Shown piece after piece: positions 1 through 8,533 of a stretch of 64,000 nucleotides of DNA. This DNA comes from Marinigracilibium pacificum. Lineage in GTDB: Bacteria > Bacteroidota > Bacteroidia > Cytophagales > Cyclobacteriaceae. The notes beneath the pieces were generated by a model that was not told the DNA's origin, did no database searches, and was given only the letters and a program-made list of their open reading frames with translations. The number at the start of each line of letters is the position of its first letter. The first letter of the stretch is position 1. The stretch covers positions 124,001 through 188,000 of the forward strand of contig NZ_JABBNU010000006.1 in the NCBI RefSeq assembly GCF_012926615.1, read 5' to 3'. Made by a program: the position numbers and the translations under genes.

Positions 1-202
1 CAGTGAAATAGCTCGAAAGAACTGGAGTTTCGGGGTAAACACTTCTAAGGATGTCAATTAAATTAAATCCCAGAAAGATAAAGATTGTAGCGAAATACAA
101 GAACAAAAATACCATTACAAAGGCTATCGCAACATTTTTTGAAAAGACCTTTGCCCGGACTGATTCTTGAATTCGGTGTTTGATCAGGTTTAGTAATAAC
201 AT
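1..202 (-). CDS. membrane protein N-terminus, DUF5687-like (partial)
   Basis: Reading leftward from the ATG at 202 gives an open frame to the window edge, starting MLLLNLIKHRIQES and followed by a strongly hydrophobic helix at about residues 24-44. Bacteroidota DUF5687 proteins (ABC-2-permease-like, often beside an ATPase) start in this way: a short cationic helix, then a long transmembrane segment. Only 67 codons are visible, so the family call rests on the N-terminus alone. It is divergent from the DUF4184 gene. Confidence 0.5.
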   Translation of the reverse strand, partial: MLLLNLIKHRIQESVRAKVFSKNVAIAFVMVFLFLYFATIFIFLGFNLIDILRSVYPETPVLSSYFT

Positions 203-344
203 ATTTTGGTCGATTGTATAATACTTATAAAAATGATAAATATTTCTAGTAATGTAAAAGTGGTTTTATGTGAGTGGTTAAAAATCACTATGAATTGAAA
301 ATTAAATAATGATTCGTATTTTAACAATGAGTAAATTTTGATTG

Positions 345-1079
345 ATGCCATTTACAGTTTCACATATTTCCGCGGTAATATTATTTACAAACAGACGATG
401 GTTAAGTCTTAGCGGGCTAATAGTTGGAAGTATGATTCCTGATTTTGAATATTTCCTGAGAATGGCTCTATATAGTAAGTATAGTCATACACTGGAGGGA
501 GTTTTTTTATTTGACTTACCTGTAGGTCTGGCGTTTTGCTTTATCTACCATTTAGTCTGTAAGAAGTTTATTATTGATAATTCACCTGAAATTATTAGAT
601 CAAGAATGATTCAATACAGGGATTTTGATTGGATTAATTATTTCAAGCAAAGATATTTCATAGTGATAATCTCAATTGTAATAGGGTCTTTAACTCACGT
701 AATTTGGGATTCATTTACACATGGTAGTGGTTATTTTGTACAGGAATATCAATTTTTAAGAACGAGAATTCCTGTATTTAACACCTCTTTTCCTGTTTTT
801 TATATATATCAACACCTTAGTACGATTATAGGGTTAGCATTTTTTGTGAAGTGGTTTATTTCGCTTGAAGTGAATAACGTAGAAAGAAAGTCTGGTAAAA
901 ATGGATTGAAAGTGTTTTTTGTCATGCTTATATTATTCTTTGCAACAAGAATGAGTTTTATGGCTATTCAACATGAAATCAAAATTGGACATGTAATTGT
1001 GATCTTCATTGCTTCCGGGATGTATTCATGCATTGTATCCGGGATATTCTATTCTTTTTCTAAGAGATATAAAATTTAG
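345..1079 (+). CDS. DUF4184 family membrane protein
   Basis: About 244 aa. It starts MPFTVSHISAV, the usual start of DUF4184 proteins, and has the family-type motifs GSMIPDFEY near residue 30 and SLTHVIWDSFTH near residue 120. These His/Asp motifs recall membrane metal-dependent hydrolases, but no activity is established for DUF4184. Several transmembrane helices are evident, including two at the C-terminus. An in-frame TTG lies three bases upstream, but the ATG gives the family-typical start. No operon partner is evident. Confidence 0.75.
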   Translation: MPFTVSHISAVILFTNRRWLSLSGLIVGSMIPDFEYFLRMALYSKYSHTLEGVFLFDLPVGLAFCFIYHLVCKKFIIDNSPEIIRSRMIQYRDFDWINYFKQRYFIVIISIVIGSLTHVIWDSFTHGSGYFVQEYQFLRTRIPVFNTSFPVFYIYQHLSTIIGLAFFVKWFISLEVNNVERKSGKNGLKVFFVMLILFFATRMSFMAIQHEIKIGHVIVIFIASGMYSCIVSGIFYSFSKRYKI

Positions 1080-1134
1080 ATACTTATAATATTTGGGTGA
1101 ATATTTTTAACTTATAATTAAAAAAAGAAAAGTT

Positions 1135-1302
1135 ATGTCAAAGTTATTATATGTTGTTGGATTGGTATGTATGGTGTGGGTGATATATGATGTCTGGTCG
1201 AAAGACAAGTATGATAATGTTGGAAAAATAGCCTGGACAATCGCTGCAATATTTTTTAATATATTAACAGCGATTGTCTATGCTTTATTTGGTAGGCGTT
1301 AA
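1135..1302 (+). CDS. small PLDc_N-like membrane protein
   Basis: A 55-aa ORF starting MSKLLYVVG, preceded by an A/G-rich ribosome-binding region. It has two hydrophobic segments separated by a charged stretch (DVWSKDKYDNVGKIAW) and ends ALFGRR. This matches the stand-alone phospholipase D N-terminal membrane domain (PLDc_N), whose signature is W...LLG..YLLFGR. These tiny proteins are integral membrane proteins of unknown role. Its stop codon abuts the stop of the convergent TM2 gene. Confidence 0.6.
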   Translation: MSKLLYVVGLVCMVWVIYDVWSKDKYDNVGKIAWTIAAIFFNILTAIVYALFGRR

Positions 1303-1665
1303 TTACTGATTCATCAGGCTTTGAGTAATTGCCACTGACTCAACTGCCATCTTTTGGTTATACTCCAGTGATATTCTTTTATAATTTACCAGGTCAACAA
1401 TAGTTCCGATAAAACATAGTCCTGCTGTGAATAAATATAGTATACCGAGGCCTATTTCACCGGTGATAATTCTTTGAATTCCAGCTACTCCAAAAAATCC
1501 TAGAATAGTTAAAACTAAAATGATTTCACTAGACTTTCTTTTACCTGAATATATTCTGGAAAAGGTTCTGAATGATTCATTTGACATTTCTTTAGTCAAC
1601 TCATTAACCATTAAAATTTCTTCTCCCTCTACGCCGGGTATTTCTTGTATGATTCTTTGATGCAT
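1303..1665 (-). CDS. TM2 domain-containing protein
   Basis: 120 aa. The N-terminal half is polar (residues 1-40). The C-terminal half carries a TM2 domain: hydrophobic segment LVLTILGFFGVAGIQR, then a GEIGLGILYLFTAGLCFIG segment ending in a D.. .Y motif. TM2 proteins are small membrane proteins of uncertain function. The start overlaps the upstream DUF2752 gene by 37 bp, indicating translational coupling in a two-gene operon. Confidence 0.75.
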   Translation of the reverse strand: MHQRIIQEIPGVEGEEILMVNELTKEMSNESFRTFSRIYSGKRKSSEIILVLTILGFFGVAGIQRIITGEIGLGILYLFTAGLCFIGTIVDLVNYKRISLEYNQKMAVESVAITQSLMNQ

Positions 1666-1946
1666 ATTATTAGTGGATTTGATAAATTAAAAATTCTGTT
1701 TAATAGTATTAGCACTGCAGGTATTGCTAGTAAATGTGTACTAAATGATTTACCAATTTCGCCGTGCATTAGGTAGTGGATGGATTCTCCAAGACCACAG
1801 CCTGGGCAAAAACTAAAATCCAGCAGAGCCAATGGGCATAAAGTAAAATGAGTATTCTCAGGAGTAATAAAATACAAGAATGTCAGGGCACCTACCCAGA
1901 AAAACAGTTCATTATATTTTATTAACAGGCTGAAAACATTTTTCAT
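1629..1946 (-). CDS. DUF2752 domain-containing membrane protein
   Basis: 105 aa with three hydrophobic segments. The DUF2752 signature CPLALLDFSFCPGCGLGESIHYL is seen near residues 36-58: a Cys-Pro pair, then CPGCG followed by a helix, with a downstream H(L)xA(I)PA segment. The family is common in Bacteroidota, often paired with TM2 proteins exactly as here. The biochemical role is unknown. Start ATG at 1946. Confidence 0.8.
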   Translation of the reverse strand: MKNVFSLLIKYNELFFWVGALTFLYFITPENTHFTLCPLALLDFSFCPGCGLGESIHYLMHGEIGKSFSTHLLAIPAVLILLNRIFNLSNPLIICIKESYKKYPA

Positions 1947-2135
1947 TTCAGAGCCAAAATATAATAAATGAATGGATTGCGAAATTTTCTTTTTATGAGA
2001 GGGGAATAAATTGATTTATACGGTAATTATAAAGGGTGATGAAACGGCGAGTGAGTTTGGAGGTGATGGGGTGTTCGTGGTAAAGATGATGGTGTTTATG
2101 TTAATAAGGTTGAATGTGGTTTAGTCATAATAATT

Positions 2136-2192
2136 AATTTTTAATTATTTGTAGGGTGTAGCATGTTATACCCCTACAAATAATTAAAAATT
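2136..2192. repeat. perfect 21-bp inverted repeat hairpin
   Basis: Positions 2136-2156 and 2172-2192 are exact reverse complements separated by 15 nt. The outer half of each arm is AT-rich and the tip is GTAGGG/CCCTAC. The stem stands alone between the DUF2752 start and the tRNA unit, with no T-tract close on either side. The rest of 1947-2288 holds no convincing gene. Confidence 0.6.
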
Positions 2193-2415
2193 GTTGTCCC
2201 ATATATTAATATACAGTTTACTGCCGTATAAAATCCTGAAGTTTTGGTTAGTCTAAAATAGTATGATATAATTATGAAAGAAGCTTCTGTGACCCGTGAC
2301 GAATCCTATCCTTCTCCAGAGTGTATAATTTTGTAGTTGAAGCTTTAAATTATTATAAAATAATGGATTGTCAGGGTCTATTAATGGAGCATTTAAATTA
2401 GAAATAGCTATAAAA

Positions 2416-2447
2416 TAAAAAAGCTCCAACTATGAAAGTTGAAGCTT
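2416..2447 (-). terminator. tRNA-Lys transcription terminator
   Basis: On the minus strand, immediately 3' of the tRNA, an 11-bp stem (2421-2431 with 2437-2447, one G-U pair) closes a 5-nt loop and is followed by a T-rich run ending in ATTTTA. This is a standard intrinsic terminator and is conserved in the second tRNA unit. Confidence 0.75.
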
Positions 2448-2450
2448 CTG

Positions 2451-2523
2451 TGATTCCGCTGGGGCTCGAACCCAGGACCCTCTCCTTAAAAGGGAGATGC
2501 TCTACCAACTGAGCTACGAAATC
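2451..2523 (-). tRNA. tRNA-Lys(TTT)
   Basis: 73 nt on the minus strand. The acceptor stem GATTTCG pairs with CGGAATC. D-arm GCTC/GAGC, anticodon stem TCTCC/GGAGA with loop CTTTTAA (anticodon TTT), T-arm CTGGG/CCCAG with loop TTCGAGC and discriminator A are all present. CCA is not encoded. The sequence is identical to the copy at 28485-28557. Confidence 0.95.
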
Positions 2524-2538
2524 ATCCTTATTTTATGG

Positions 2539-2579
2539 CCCATTAAGGTTGAAAAACCCTCTGTTTTTCCTTAAATGGG
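2539..2579 (-). other. 5' leader hairpin of pre-tRNA-Lys
   Basis: Between the promoter and the 5' end of the tRNA, CCCATTAAGG (2539-2548) pairs with CCTTAAATGGG (2569-2579), continued inside by GAAAAAC/GTTTTTC. The second tRNA unit has a different sequence but a matching AATTAAGG/CCTTAATT stem at the same place. Confidence 0.5.
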
Positions 2580-2582
2580 ATG

Positions 2583-2613
2583 CAAAGATATGTAGCCTAA
2601 TATTATTTGCCAA
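2583..2613 (-). promoter_or_regulatory. promoter of tRNA-Lys copy A
   Basis: On the minus strand TATCTTTG (2590-2583) fits the Bacteroidota -7 consensus TAnnTTTG. A TTG (2613-2611) lies 20 bp upstream as the -33 element. Transcription would start about 50 nt before the tRNA. Confidence 0.55.
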
Positions 2614-2740
2614 CCTTTCTTTAAATTTTTTTCAAAAGATTTTTTAAGGCGATTTTTACCCCTGTTTAAACCTTCATTTTTTTATTAAAACTGTCAATTA
2701 TCCGACAACCTCTTTAATCTTAAAAGAGTATTATTGTAAA

Positions 2741-3421
2741 GTGGATTTACAGAATAAAAATACAGCCATATTATTTTTTAGCAGATCGGCATCTGTCGAA
2801 GCTGCATATAGAAATATCCATGGTGATAAAGTCAAGAATATTTCTCTGGTAAAGGAATTAATTGACTCTTGTAAATCTGCGCTTTTCAATTCTTCATATC
2901 CGGTATTTCACTACGATGAAAACAATCAGGTAGGAAAGGATTTTTCAGAACGTTTAGCTAATGCATTTGAAGAGTTATTTTCAAAAGGATTTAAAAATGT
3001 TATTGCCGTAGGAAATGATAGTCCAAATCTTGATGAAATTAGTTTCGATGAGGTAGTTTCCTGTCTTGATTCCGGGAAGGTAGTCATAGGTCCAACTCAA
3101 AAAGGAGGAACTTACTTATTAGCTATACCAAAAGAGGTTTATGATCGCAAAGAGTTTTTAACAATTCCCTGGAAAACATCTGCAGTTTATGGTAGCCTGA
3201 AATCTGTTTACCAAAATGCTGTTTTTCTGAAGGAAAGGATTGAGGTTCATCAATACTACGATCTTTCCAATCTCTTTAAAAGTGAATTGTCAAGACAATT
3301 TCTTGATAAAATATCGATCTTACTGAGTGAGTTTAAATTTTCAATAACCGAGATTTTTCAAGTTTATTCACCATACATTTCAGGGGTGTCAGATACCCGG
3401 GGTTCACCTCAAACTCACTGA
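2741..3421 (+). CDS. DUF2064 (TIGR04282-type) transferase
   Basis: 226 aa with a GTG start. The family core is visible: AILFFSR near the N-terminus, GKDFSERLANAFEELFSKGFKNVIAVGNDSP at about residues 72-102 in pieces (acidic GND pocket), and VIGPTQKGGTYLL near 127. DUF2064/TIGR04282 proteins have a CofC/GT-A nucleotidyl- or glycosyltransferase fold, and the family name records association with radical SAM genes. That fits here, because a radical SAM gene closes the operon. It is the first gene of the 2.7-10.9 kb operon, 41 bp before the TonB receptor. Substrate unknown. Confidence 0.7.
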   Translation: MDLQNKNTAILFFSRSASVEAAYRNIHGDKVKNISLVKELIDSCKSALFNSSYPVFHYDENNQVGKDFSERLANAFEELFSKGFKNVIAVGNDSPNLDEISFDEVVSCLDSGKVVIGPTQKGGTYLLAIPKEVYDRKEFLTIPWKTSAVYGSLKSVYQNAVFLKERIEVHQYYDLSNLFKSELSRQFLDKISILLSEFKFSITEIFQVYSPYISGVSDTRGSPQTH

Positions 3422-3462
3422 TCAAATCTACTTATCATCTTTCAATTTTTAATTTATAACCA

Positions 3463-6456
3463 ATGAGACCATTATTAATGGCCTTAATCTCTATGGTGTC
3501 TGTAATTCAAATGTTCGGACAGGCAAGTATGGAGATTAGCGTTATCTCTATGGAGGATAACAGGCCTTTATCAGAAATTCAAATAAAGATATCAAATGAG
3601 GATATCGGATTTTTGGAAATATACACAACCAATGAACAGGGTAAAATCCGGGTTAACGGATTAAGTACTTCCGGGAAGTATCATCTTGAGTTTGATGGAA
3701 ATGACGATTATGTTGCTTTTTTTCAAGATGGACTTGCCTTAAGGTCTAATCAAAAAGCATCCTACATTATCGCTTTATTACCAAAGTCTGTTAGAGAACT
3801 TGATGAGCTTACTGTAACTTCTGGTGGACTAGCACAGATTAATACGATTAATGCTGAAGTATCTTCCGAACTTGAACAAGCTGATATTCAGGTTTTACCT
3901 GTTGAAGGTCGGGATATTACCAGAGCGTTGTATCGTTTGCCGAATGTAACTCAGGCAACAGGCTTTTTCCCTGAGGCTCCTAACGTTTCGATAAACGGAG
4001 CTAATTCATTATTTACAAACTATCTGATTGATGGAATGGAGAATAATGAGAACTTTCTTGGAGGAATGAAATTCAATATTCCAGTTGGATTTACCCGAAA
4101 TATCACTGTGTTGACCAATAATTATAGTGCTGAATATGGCTGGACTGGAAACGGGGTTTTTAATGTTACCACTAAGTCAGGTACAAATGATGTAACCGGA
4201 GAGGTCTTTTATCTGACCAGACCCGGACCCGTAATAGATTCGTCATCGCCTTTTGCCCAAAGGGATCTGAGCGGAAATCAGGTGAAAGACGGATTCATGC
4301 GGAACCAGTTTGGTTTTGGTATGGGACTCCCTTTAAAGAAGGATAAGACTTTTCTTTATTTGAATGCTGAACAAACTTTTGATAGAAAGGATAACTTGCT
4401 TTCTGTTCCTGACCTTGGGGTAAATGAGACTGTGCGGGGATCAAACAGATTTACCTATTTTTCTGCCCGAGTTGATCAACGCTGGAATAGTAAGGTCAGA
4501 ACTTCATTTCGTGTAAATAGTGGTCTGGTAGATATCGAAAGGCAAGGAGGTGGATTAGAAGGAGGGGTGACTTTCCCTTCAGCCGGTAATAGTCAGAAGA
4601 GAAATTCATTATTATTATCAGTACAAAATACTTACCCGTTAGGTGGAGGAGTTGCAGAAACTAATCTTCAATACGGAAGGTTCAGATGGGATTATGCTAC
4701 TCCGGTAAATCCAAATGATCCACAAGTAACTTTACGCAATCCTGATGGAGTGGTGATTGGTGTATTAGGACACCCGGGTTACGTATTTGATGCACTTGAA
4801 AACACTTTGAATTTCCAGCATAAACAAAACTGGATTCTAAAAAATCATTCATTCAAAGCTGGTGTCGAGTATATCAGAAGTGATCATCAGTTATTTGGAG
4901 GAGGCAATCCAAATGGAAATTATGATGTTCAATTAAACCAGCAGCAGCTTGACGATTTAAATGCACTTAATAAAGGTGCAGCATTAGGGATAAATGATAT
5001 TCCCGGTGATGTTACTGTCCTTCAATATAACATTGAATTAAGGCCACAGTCATTTGGTAAAATTCAAAACAGGTATAGTGTTTATTTTGAAGATCTATGG
5101 TCTGTTAATTCTAACCTTAACCTGACTCTTGGATTGCGGTATGATTACGATAACCTTTCATCAGTAGGTGGTAGCGATGGTGATTTCAATAACCTTGCAC
5201 CGAGAATTAATGCAAACTATAAGCTGAATGACAGAATGAGTGTCCGTGCAGGTTATGGAATGTTCTATGAAAAGATCTTATATGCTGTTTATAGTGATGC
5301 ACTTCAACAAAATACAACCGGATCAGATTATAAGAAGCAAATTCAGGCATTAATTGATGCTGGCCAACTGCCTCAAAGCACAAATATTGACGAGATAACA
5401 TTTGATGGAAACCTGTCAGCTACTTTTGATGGCAGTGGGATTACATATTTAGATGGCCCGGCTTCTGATGAGGTAATGAGTGAAAGAAATGCAATTTTTT
5501 CAGGAGAAAGACGAGTGATCAACCCGGAAGGATATGAGAATCCGATGACTCATCAGTTTAATTTAGGTTATCAGTTTCAGGTAAATAAAAATGTGTTGTT
5601 TTATGCTGATTTGATTCATACTAGGTCATACAATCTGTTCAGGTTAAGAAATTTAAATGCTCCTGAAGCTTACAATGTTATTTATGATTCTGATTTTGAT
5701 GGTTCTGACATCAGAACACCTGATGAAGCAGATGCAACAAGACCTGTTCCAATATCAAATGGTTCTGCGGTAATCAATGGAGAAACATTAACCGGAGTAG
5801 CCAGAAACGTGGTGATGTCCGAATCGGAAGGCGAATCCAGGTACTGGGCGTTAAATCTAAACCTGGTCAAGAACAAAGATGAGGGATATTTTGCTTACAG
5901 GATTTCATATACGCTTTCCCGATTGGAAAACAATACTGAGGATATAAACTTCAGGGCAATGGATGCTAATAATTTTGAAGGAGAATGGGGAGCATCAATT
6001 AATGATCGCCGACATGTATTAAGTGCTTTGCTTTATTATTACCCGATTAAAAATTTAAGTGTTTCATTAGCTTCTTTGATTCAGAGCGGTCAGCCTGTGA
6101 ATAGAATACCTCAGGGTTTTGGTACTACTGATCTTAATGGTGACGGATCAGGCTTTGGTGATGCCTATGTTGGTAATTCAGACAGATTTCCGGGAGAAAG
6201 CAGAAACAATGATAGATTGCCATGGTCTAATACTTTTGACCTTGGGGTAAAATATAGTTTTAATCTGTTTGATAATTCACTTGAGTTGAGCGCTGATGTT
6301 TTTAATCTGTTTAATACAATTAATTACAGTGGTTATAGCAATAATGCGACACAGAGTAACCAGATTCAGGCTGGTCCAAAAAGTAGCAATACATTTGTGT
6401 ATAGAAATGCTGCACCACCAAGACAGTTTCAATTTGGAGTGAGATATTTGTTTTGA
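3463..6456 (+). CDS. TonB-dependent outer-membrane receptor
   Basis: 997 aa. Signal peptide at residues 1-19 (ends MFGQA), then a carboxypeptidase-regulatory-like beta domain (about 20-110), a plug domain (about 125-245, with NVTQATGFFPEAPNVSINGANS and the GTNDVTGEV boundary) and a long 22-strand barrel ending in the aromatic C-terminus FQFGVRYLF. It lacks the SusC-type plug signature and has no SusD partner, so it is a general TonB receptor rather than a PUL receptor. The ABC importer genes follow 17 bp later, so it probably carries the same substrate across the outer membrane. Confidence 0.85.
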   Translation: MRPLLMALISMVSVIQMFGQASMEISVISMEDNRPLSEIQIKISNEDIGFLEIYTTNEQGKIRVNGLSTSGKYHLEFDGNDDYVAFFQDGLALRSNQKASYIIALLPKSVRELDELTVTSGGLAQINTINAEVSSELEQADIQVLPVEGRDITRALYRLPNVTQATGFFPEAPNVSINGANSLFTNYLIDGMENNENFLGGMKFNIPVGFTRNITVLTNNYSAEYGWTGNGVFNVTTKSGTNDVTGEVFYLTRPGPVIDSSSPFAQRDLSGNQVKDGFMRNQFGFGMGLPLKKDKTFLYLNAEQTFDRKDNLLSVPDLGVNETVRGSNRFTYFSARVDQRWNSKVRTSFRVNSGLVDIERQGGGLEGGVTFPSAGNSQKRNSLLLSVQNTYPLGGGVAETNLQYGRFRWDYATPVNPNDPQVTLRNPDGVVIGVLGHPGYVFDALENTLNFQHKQNWILKNHSFKAGVEYIRSDHQLFGGGNPNGNYDVQLNQQQLDDLNALNKGAALGINDIPGDVTVLQYNIELRPQSFGKIQNRYSVYFEDLWSVNSNLNLTLGLRYDYDNLSSVGGSDGDFNNLAPRINANYKLNDRMSVRAGYGMFYEKILYAVYSDALQQNTTGSDYKKQIQALIDAGQLPQSTNIDEITFDGNLSATFDGSGITYLDGPASDEVMSERNAIFSGERRVINPEGYENPMTHQFNLGYQFQVNKNVLFYADLIHTRSYNLFRLRNLNAPEAYNVIYDSDFDGSDIRTPDEADATRPVPISNGSAVINGETLTGVARNVVMSESEGESRYWALNLNLVKNKDEGYFAYRISYTLSRLENNTEDINFRAMDANNFEGEWGASINDRRHVLSALLYYYPIKNLSVSLASLIQSGQPVNRIPQGFGTTDLNGDGSGFGDAYVGNSDRFPGESRNNDRLPWSNTFDLGVKYSFNLFDNSLELSADVFNLFNTINYSGYSNNATQSNQIQAGPKSSNTFVYRNAAPPRQFQFGVRYLF

Positions 6457-6473
6457 TTTTTGATATGGAAAAC

Positions 6474-7685
6474 ATGAAATATTTTTTGCTGGCACTGGGT
6501 GTTGTATTCTTTAGCTGCCAGCATTCAGAAAATAATACAACAACGGATTTACCAGTTCTTGATGATTGGGAACAAGTGTTAAATGAGGCTTCTGGAAAGA
6601 AGATTACCTGGATGATGTGGCAGGGCGATCCCTTTATCAATAATTATGTCTCAGAATATGTAGTTCCAAAAGTTAAGGAGAAGTACAATATAGAACTGGA
6701 AGTCGTATCAGGACAGGGTAATCAAATTGTGAGTACCCTGATTGCAGAGAAAGAAGCAGGTAATTCAACCAGTGAGCTGGATATGGTCTGGATAAACGGT
6801 GAGACTTTTTATCAGCTTAGGCAGATCAATGCCTTGTACGGTCCTTTTGTAGATAAGCTTCCTAACTCTGAATATCTTGATCTCAACAACAGGTTTATAA
6901 CCAAAGATTTTCAGCAGCCTACAGATGGTTTTGAGTGTCCGTGGGGTAATGTGCAGCTGGCATTAATCTATAATATGGATAAGATTGAAATACCACCCCG
7001 GAATCTTGAAGAACTTGCTGCCTGGGTTAAAAAAAATCCGGGACAGTTTACTCTTAGCAATGATTTTACCGGACTCACGCTCCTCAAATCATGGATGATT
7101 GGTCTTTCTGGCAATCCGGATTTATTTAAAGGGGATTTTTCCGAAGAAACCTATAATAAATACAGTGACAGACTTTGGGAGTATGTAGATGAAATCAAAC
7201 CTTATTTGTGGCATGAAGGAAAAACATTCCCTTCAAATATTGCCCAGATGCATCAATTATATGCAAATGGGGAATTGACATTTACTATGAGCAATAATGA
7301 TGGAGAGGTAGATAATAAGATTCTTCAGGGTTTATTCCCTAAGTCATCACGCTCTTTTGTGTTTGAAGAAGGGACTATCAGAAATTCTCACTTTTTGGGA
7401 ATAGTAAGTGATTCGGATGAGAAAAATGCTGCTGCAGTGGTAATAAACTTTTTGATTAGCCCTGAAGCACAGTTGCAGAAAATGAAACCTTCGGTTTGGG
7501 GAGACGGAACTGTGCTTGATATGAATTTATTGCCTGATAGCACGAGATTAATGTTTGATATCGGGGTTGAAAGAAAGTATGCTACAGATCGTGAGGTAAT
7601 ATTGAATTACGCACTTGAAGAACCTGCTCCGGAATATATGATCAGGCTCTTTGATGATTTTAGAAAGAAGATTATTGAAAAGTAA
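6474..7685 (+). CDS. ABC importer solute-binding lipoprotein, YnjB-like
   Basis: About 404 aa. MKYFLLALGVVFFSC is a lipoprotein signal with the lipobox Cys at residue 15. An ATG at 6465 is also possible but adds an atypical MEN. The mature protein has KKITWMMWQGDPFINNYV near residue 43 and DMVWINGETFYQLR near 105. These motifs are characteristic of YnjB-type (COG4134) binding proteins, distant relatives of thiamine/spermidine/iron binders. It sits 5 bp before the first permease gene. The ligand is not predictable from sequence. Confidence 0.75.
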   Translation: MKYFLLALGVVFFSCQHSENNTTTDLPVLDDWEQVLNEASGKKITWMMWQGDPFINNYVSEYVVPKVKEKYNIELEVVSGQGNQIVSTLIAEKEAGNSTSELDMVWINGETFYQLRQINALYGPFVDKLPNSEYLDLNNRFITKDFQQPTDGFECPWGNVQLALIYNMDKIEIPPRNLEELAAWVKKNPGQFTLSNDFTGLTLLKSWMIGLSGNPDLFKGDFSEETYNKYSDRLWEYVDEIKPYLWHEGKTFPSNIAQMHQLYANGELTFTMSNNDGEVDNKILQGLFPKSSRSFVFEEGTIRNSHFLGIVSDSDEKNAAAVVINFLISPEAQLQKMKPSVWGDGTVLDMNLLPDSTRLMFDIGVERKYATDREVILNYALEEPAPEYMIRLFDDFRKKIIEK

Positions 7686-7690
7686 AAATT

Positions 7691-8533
7691 TTGAAGAAAA
7701 ACCTATTAATCGGTCTGTTTTTAATAATTACCCTATTGCCTCTTGGGGCAGGGTTATGCTATTCAATTTTTTATAGTCTTGGTTTTTCAGGTGTAATCGG
7801 TAAAGGTTTAACTCTAGAATACTGGAAGGAAATATTATTTTCCGGGGAGTTTTTATATTCTCTTATGTACAGTTTACTGATCGGAATTATAACTGTGGTA
7901 ATTTCGTTTTCTCTTGCTTTTTTACTTTATCCTTTGGTCAGACAAAGCAAATATAATGGACAGTTGTTGATGTTTATTCCATTGTGTGTACCACCCATGG
8001 TTTGGGCATTTTTTCATTATGTAGTTTTTACTGGTAGCGGACTGATCTCGAGGTTAGCTTATAGTGTAGGTATGATTCACGGACCCGCTGATTTCCCTGT
8101 TTTGGTAAATGATCAATTTGGAATTACTGTAATACTGACTCATGTTGTTATGGTGGTGCCATTCTTCATACTGTACTTTATAAGGATACATCAATCAGAG
8201 AATATTGATGAGTTATCACTTTTGGCAAGTTCATTTGGAGCTACAAAAACGAAGGTTAAGTTAAAAGTGGCACTGCCTGTGTTAATGTATAAAAGCAGGG
8301 TAATGTTGGTGCTATATCTGATTTTTGTGGCTGGATCATATGAAGTTCCATTGTTGCTTGGAGGTCAGTCCCCGAGGATGATTACAGTATTTATCCTCGA
8401 TAAAATGCAAAAGTTTTCTCTGGATGATAAACCAGTAGCTTATGGAGCAGCATTTTTATATGTGGTTCTCATGGTAATAATTATTCTTTTTTCGGTGAAT
8501 AAAATGACTTTAGCACAGGATGGCAAAGAATAA
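7691..8533 (+). CDS. ABC transporter permease, YnjC N-half-like
   Basis: 280 aa with a TTG start 5 bp after the binding-protein gene. About six transmembrane helices. The EAA-type cytoplasmic loop is visible as LLASSFGATKTKVKLKVALP near residues 177-197, the contact site for the ATPase. In E. coli YnjC one polypeptide holds two permease domains. Here the two domains are separate genes. The 3' end overlaps the next permease by 14 bp. Confidence 0.75.
   Translation: MKKNLLIGLFLIITLLPLGAGLCYSIFYSLGFSGVIGKGLTLEYWKEILFSGEFLYSLMYSLLIGIITVVISFSLAFLLYPLVRQSKYNGQLLMFIPLCVPPMVWAFFHYVVFTGSGLISRLAYSVGMIHGPADFPVLVNDQFGITVILTHVVMVVPFFILYFIRIHQSENIDELSLLASSFGATKTKVKLKVALPVLMYKSRVMLVLYLIFVAGSYEVPLLLGGQSPRMITVFILDKMQKFSLDDKPVAYGAAFLYVVLMVIIILFSVNKMTLAQDGKE

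Larger units (their letters stand above)
2289..2523. repeat. tRNA-Lys repeat unit, copy A
   Basis: About 235 bp that recur in the same orientation at 28324-28557. Both copies run from GTGACCCxTGACGAATCC through a variable middle with ATAATGGAnTGTCAGGG, then the terminator hairpin and the whole tRNA-Lys gene. The middle part is more diverged in this copy than the tRNA-proximal part. Confidence 0.75.

Noticed and set aside
2003-2125. Small plus-strand ORF starting TTG near 2010
   Set aside because: Only about 37 codons, no family motif and no ribosome-binding region.
3380-3425. Possible TPP riboswitch (GGGGTGTC...ACCC...CTGATC) before the TonB receptor
   Set aside because: The conserved CTGAGA, GAACCTGATC and P4/P5 pieces are missing or out of order, and the sequence is still the coding tail of the DUF2064 gene.
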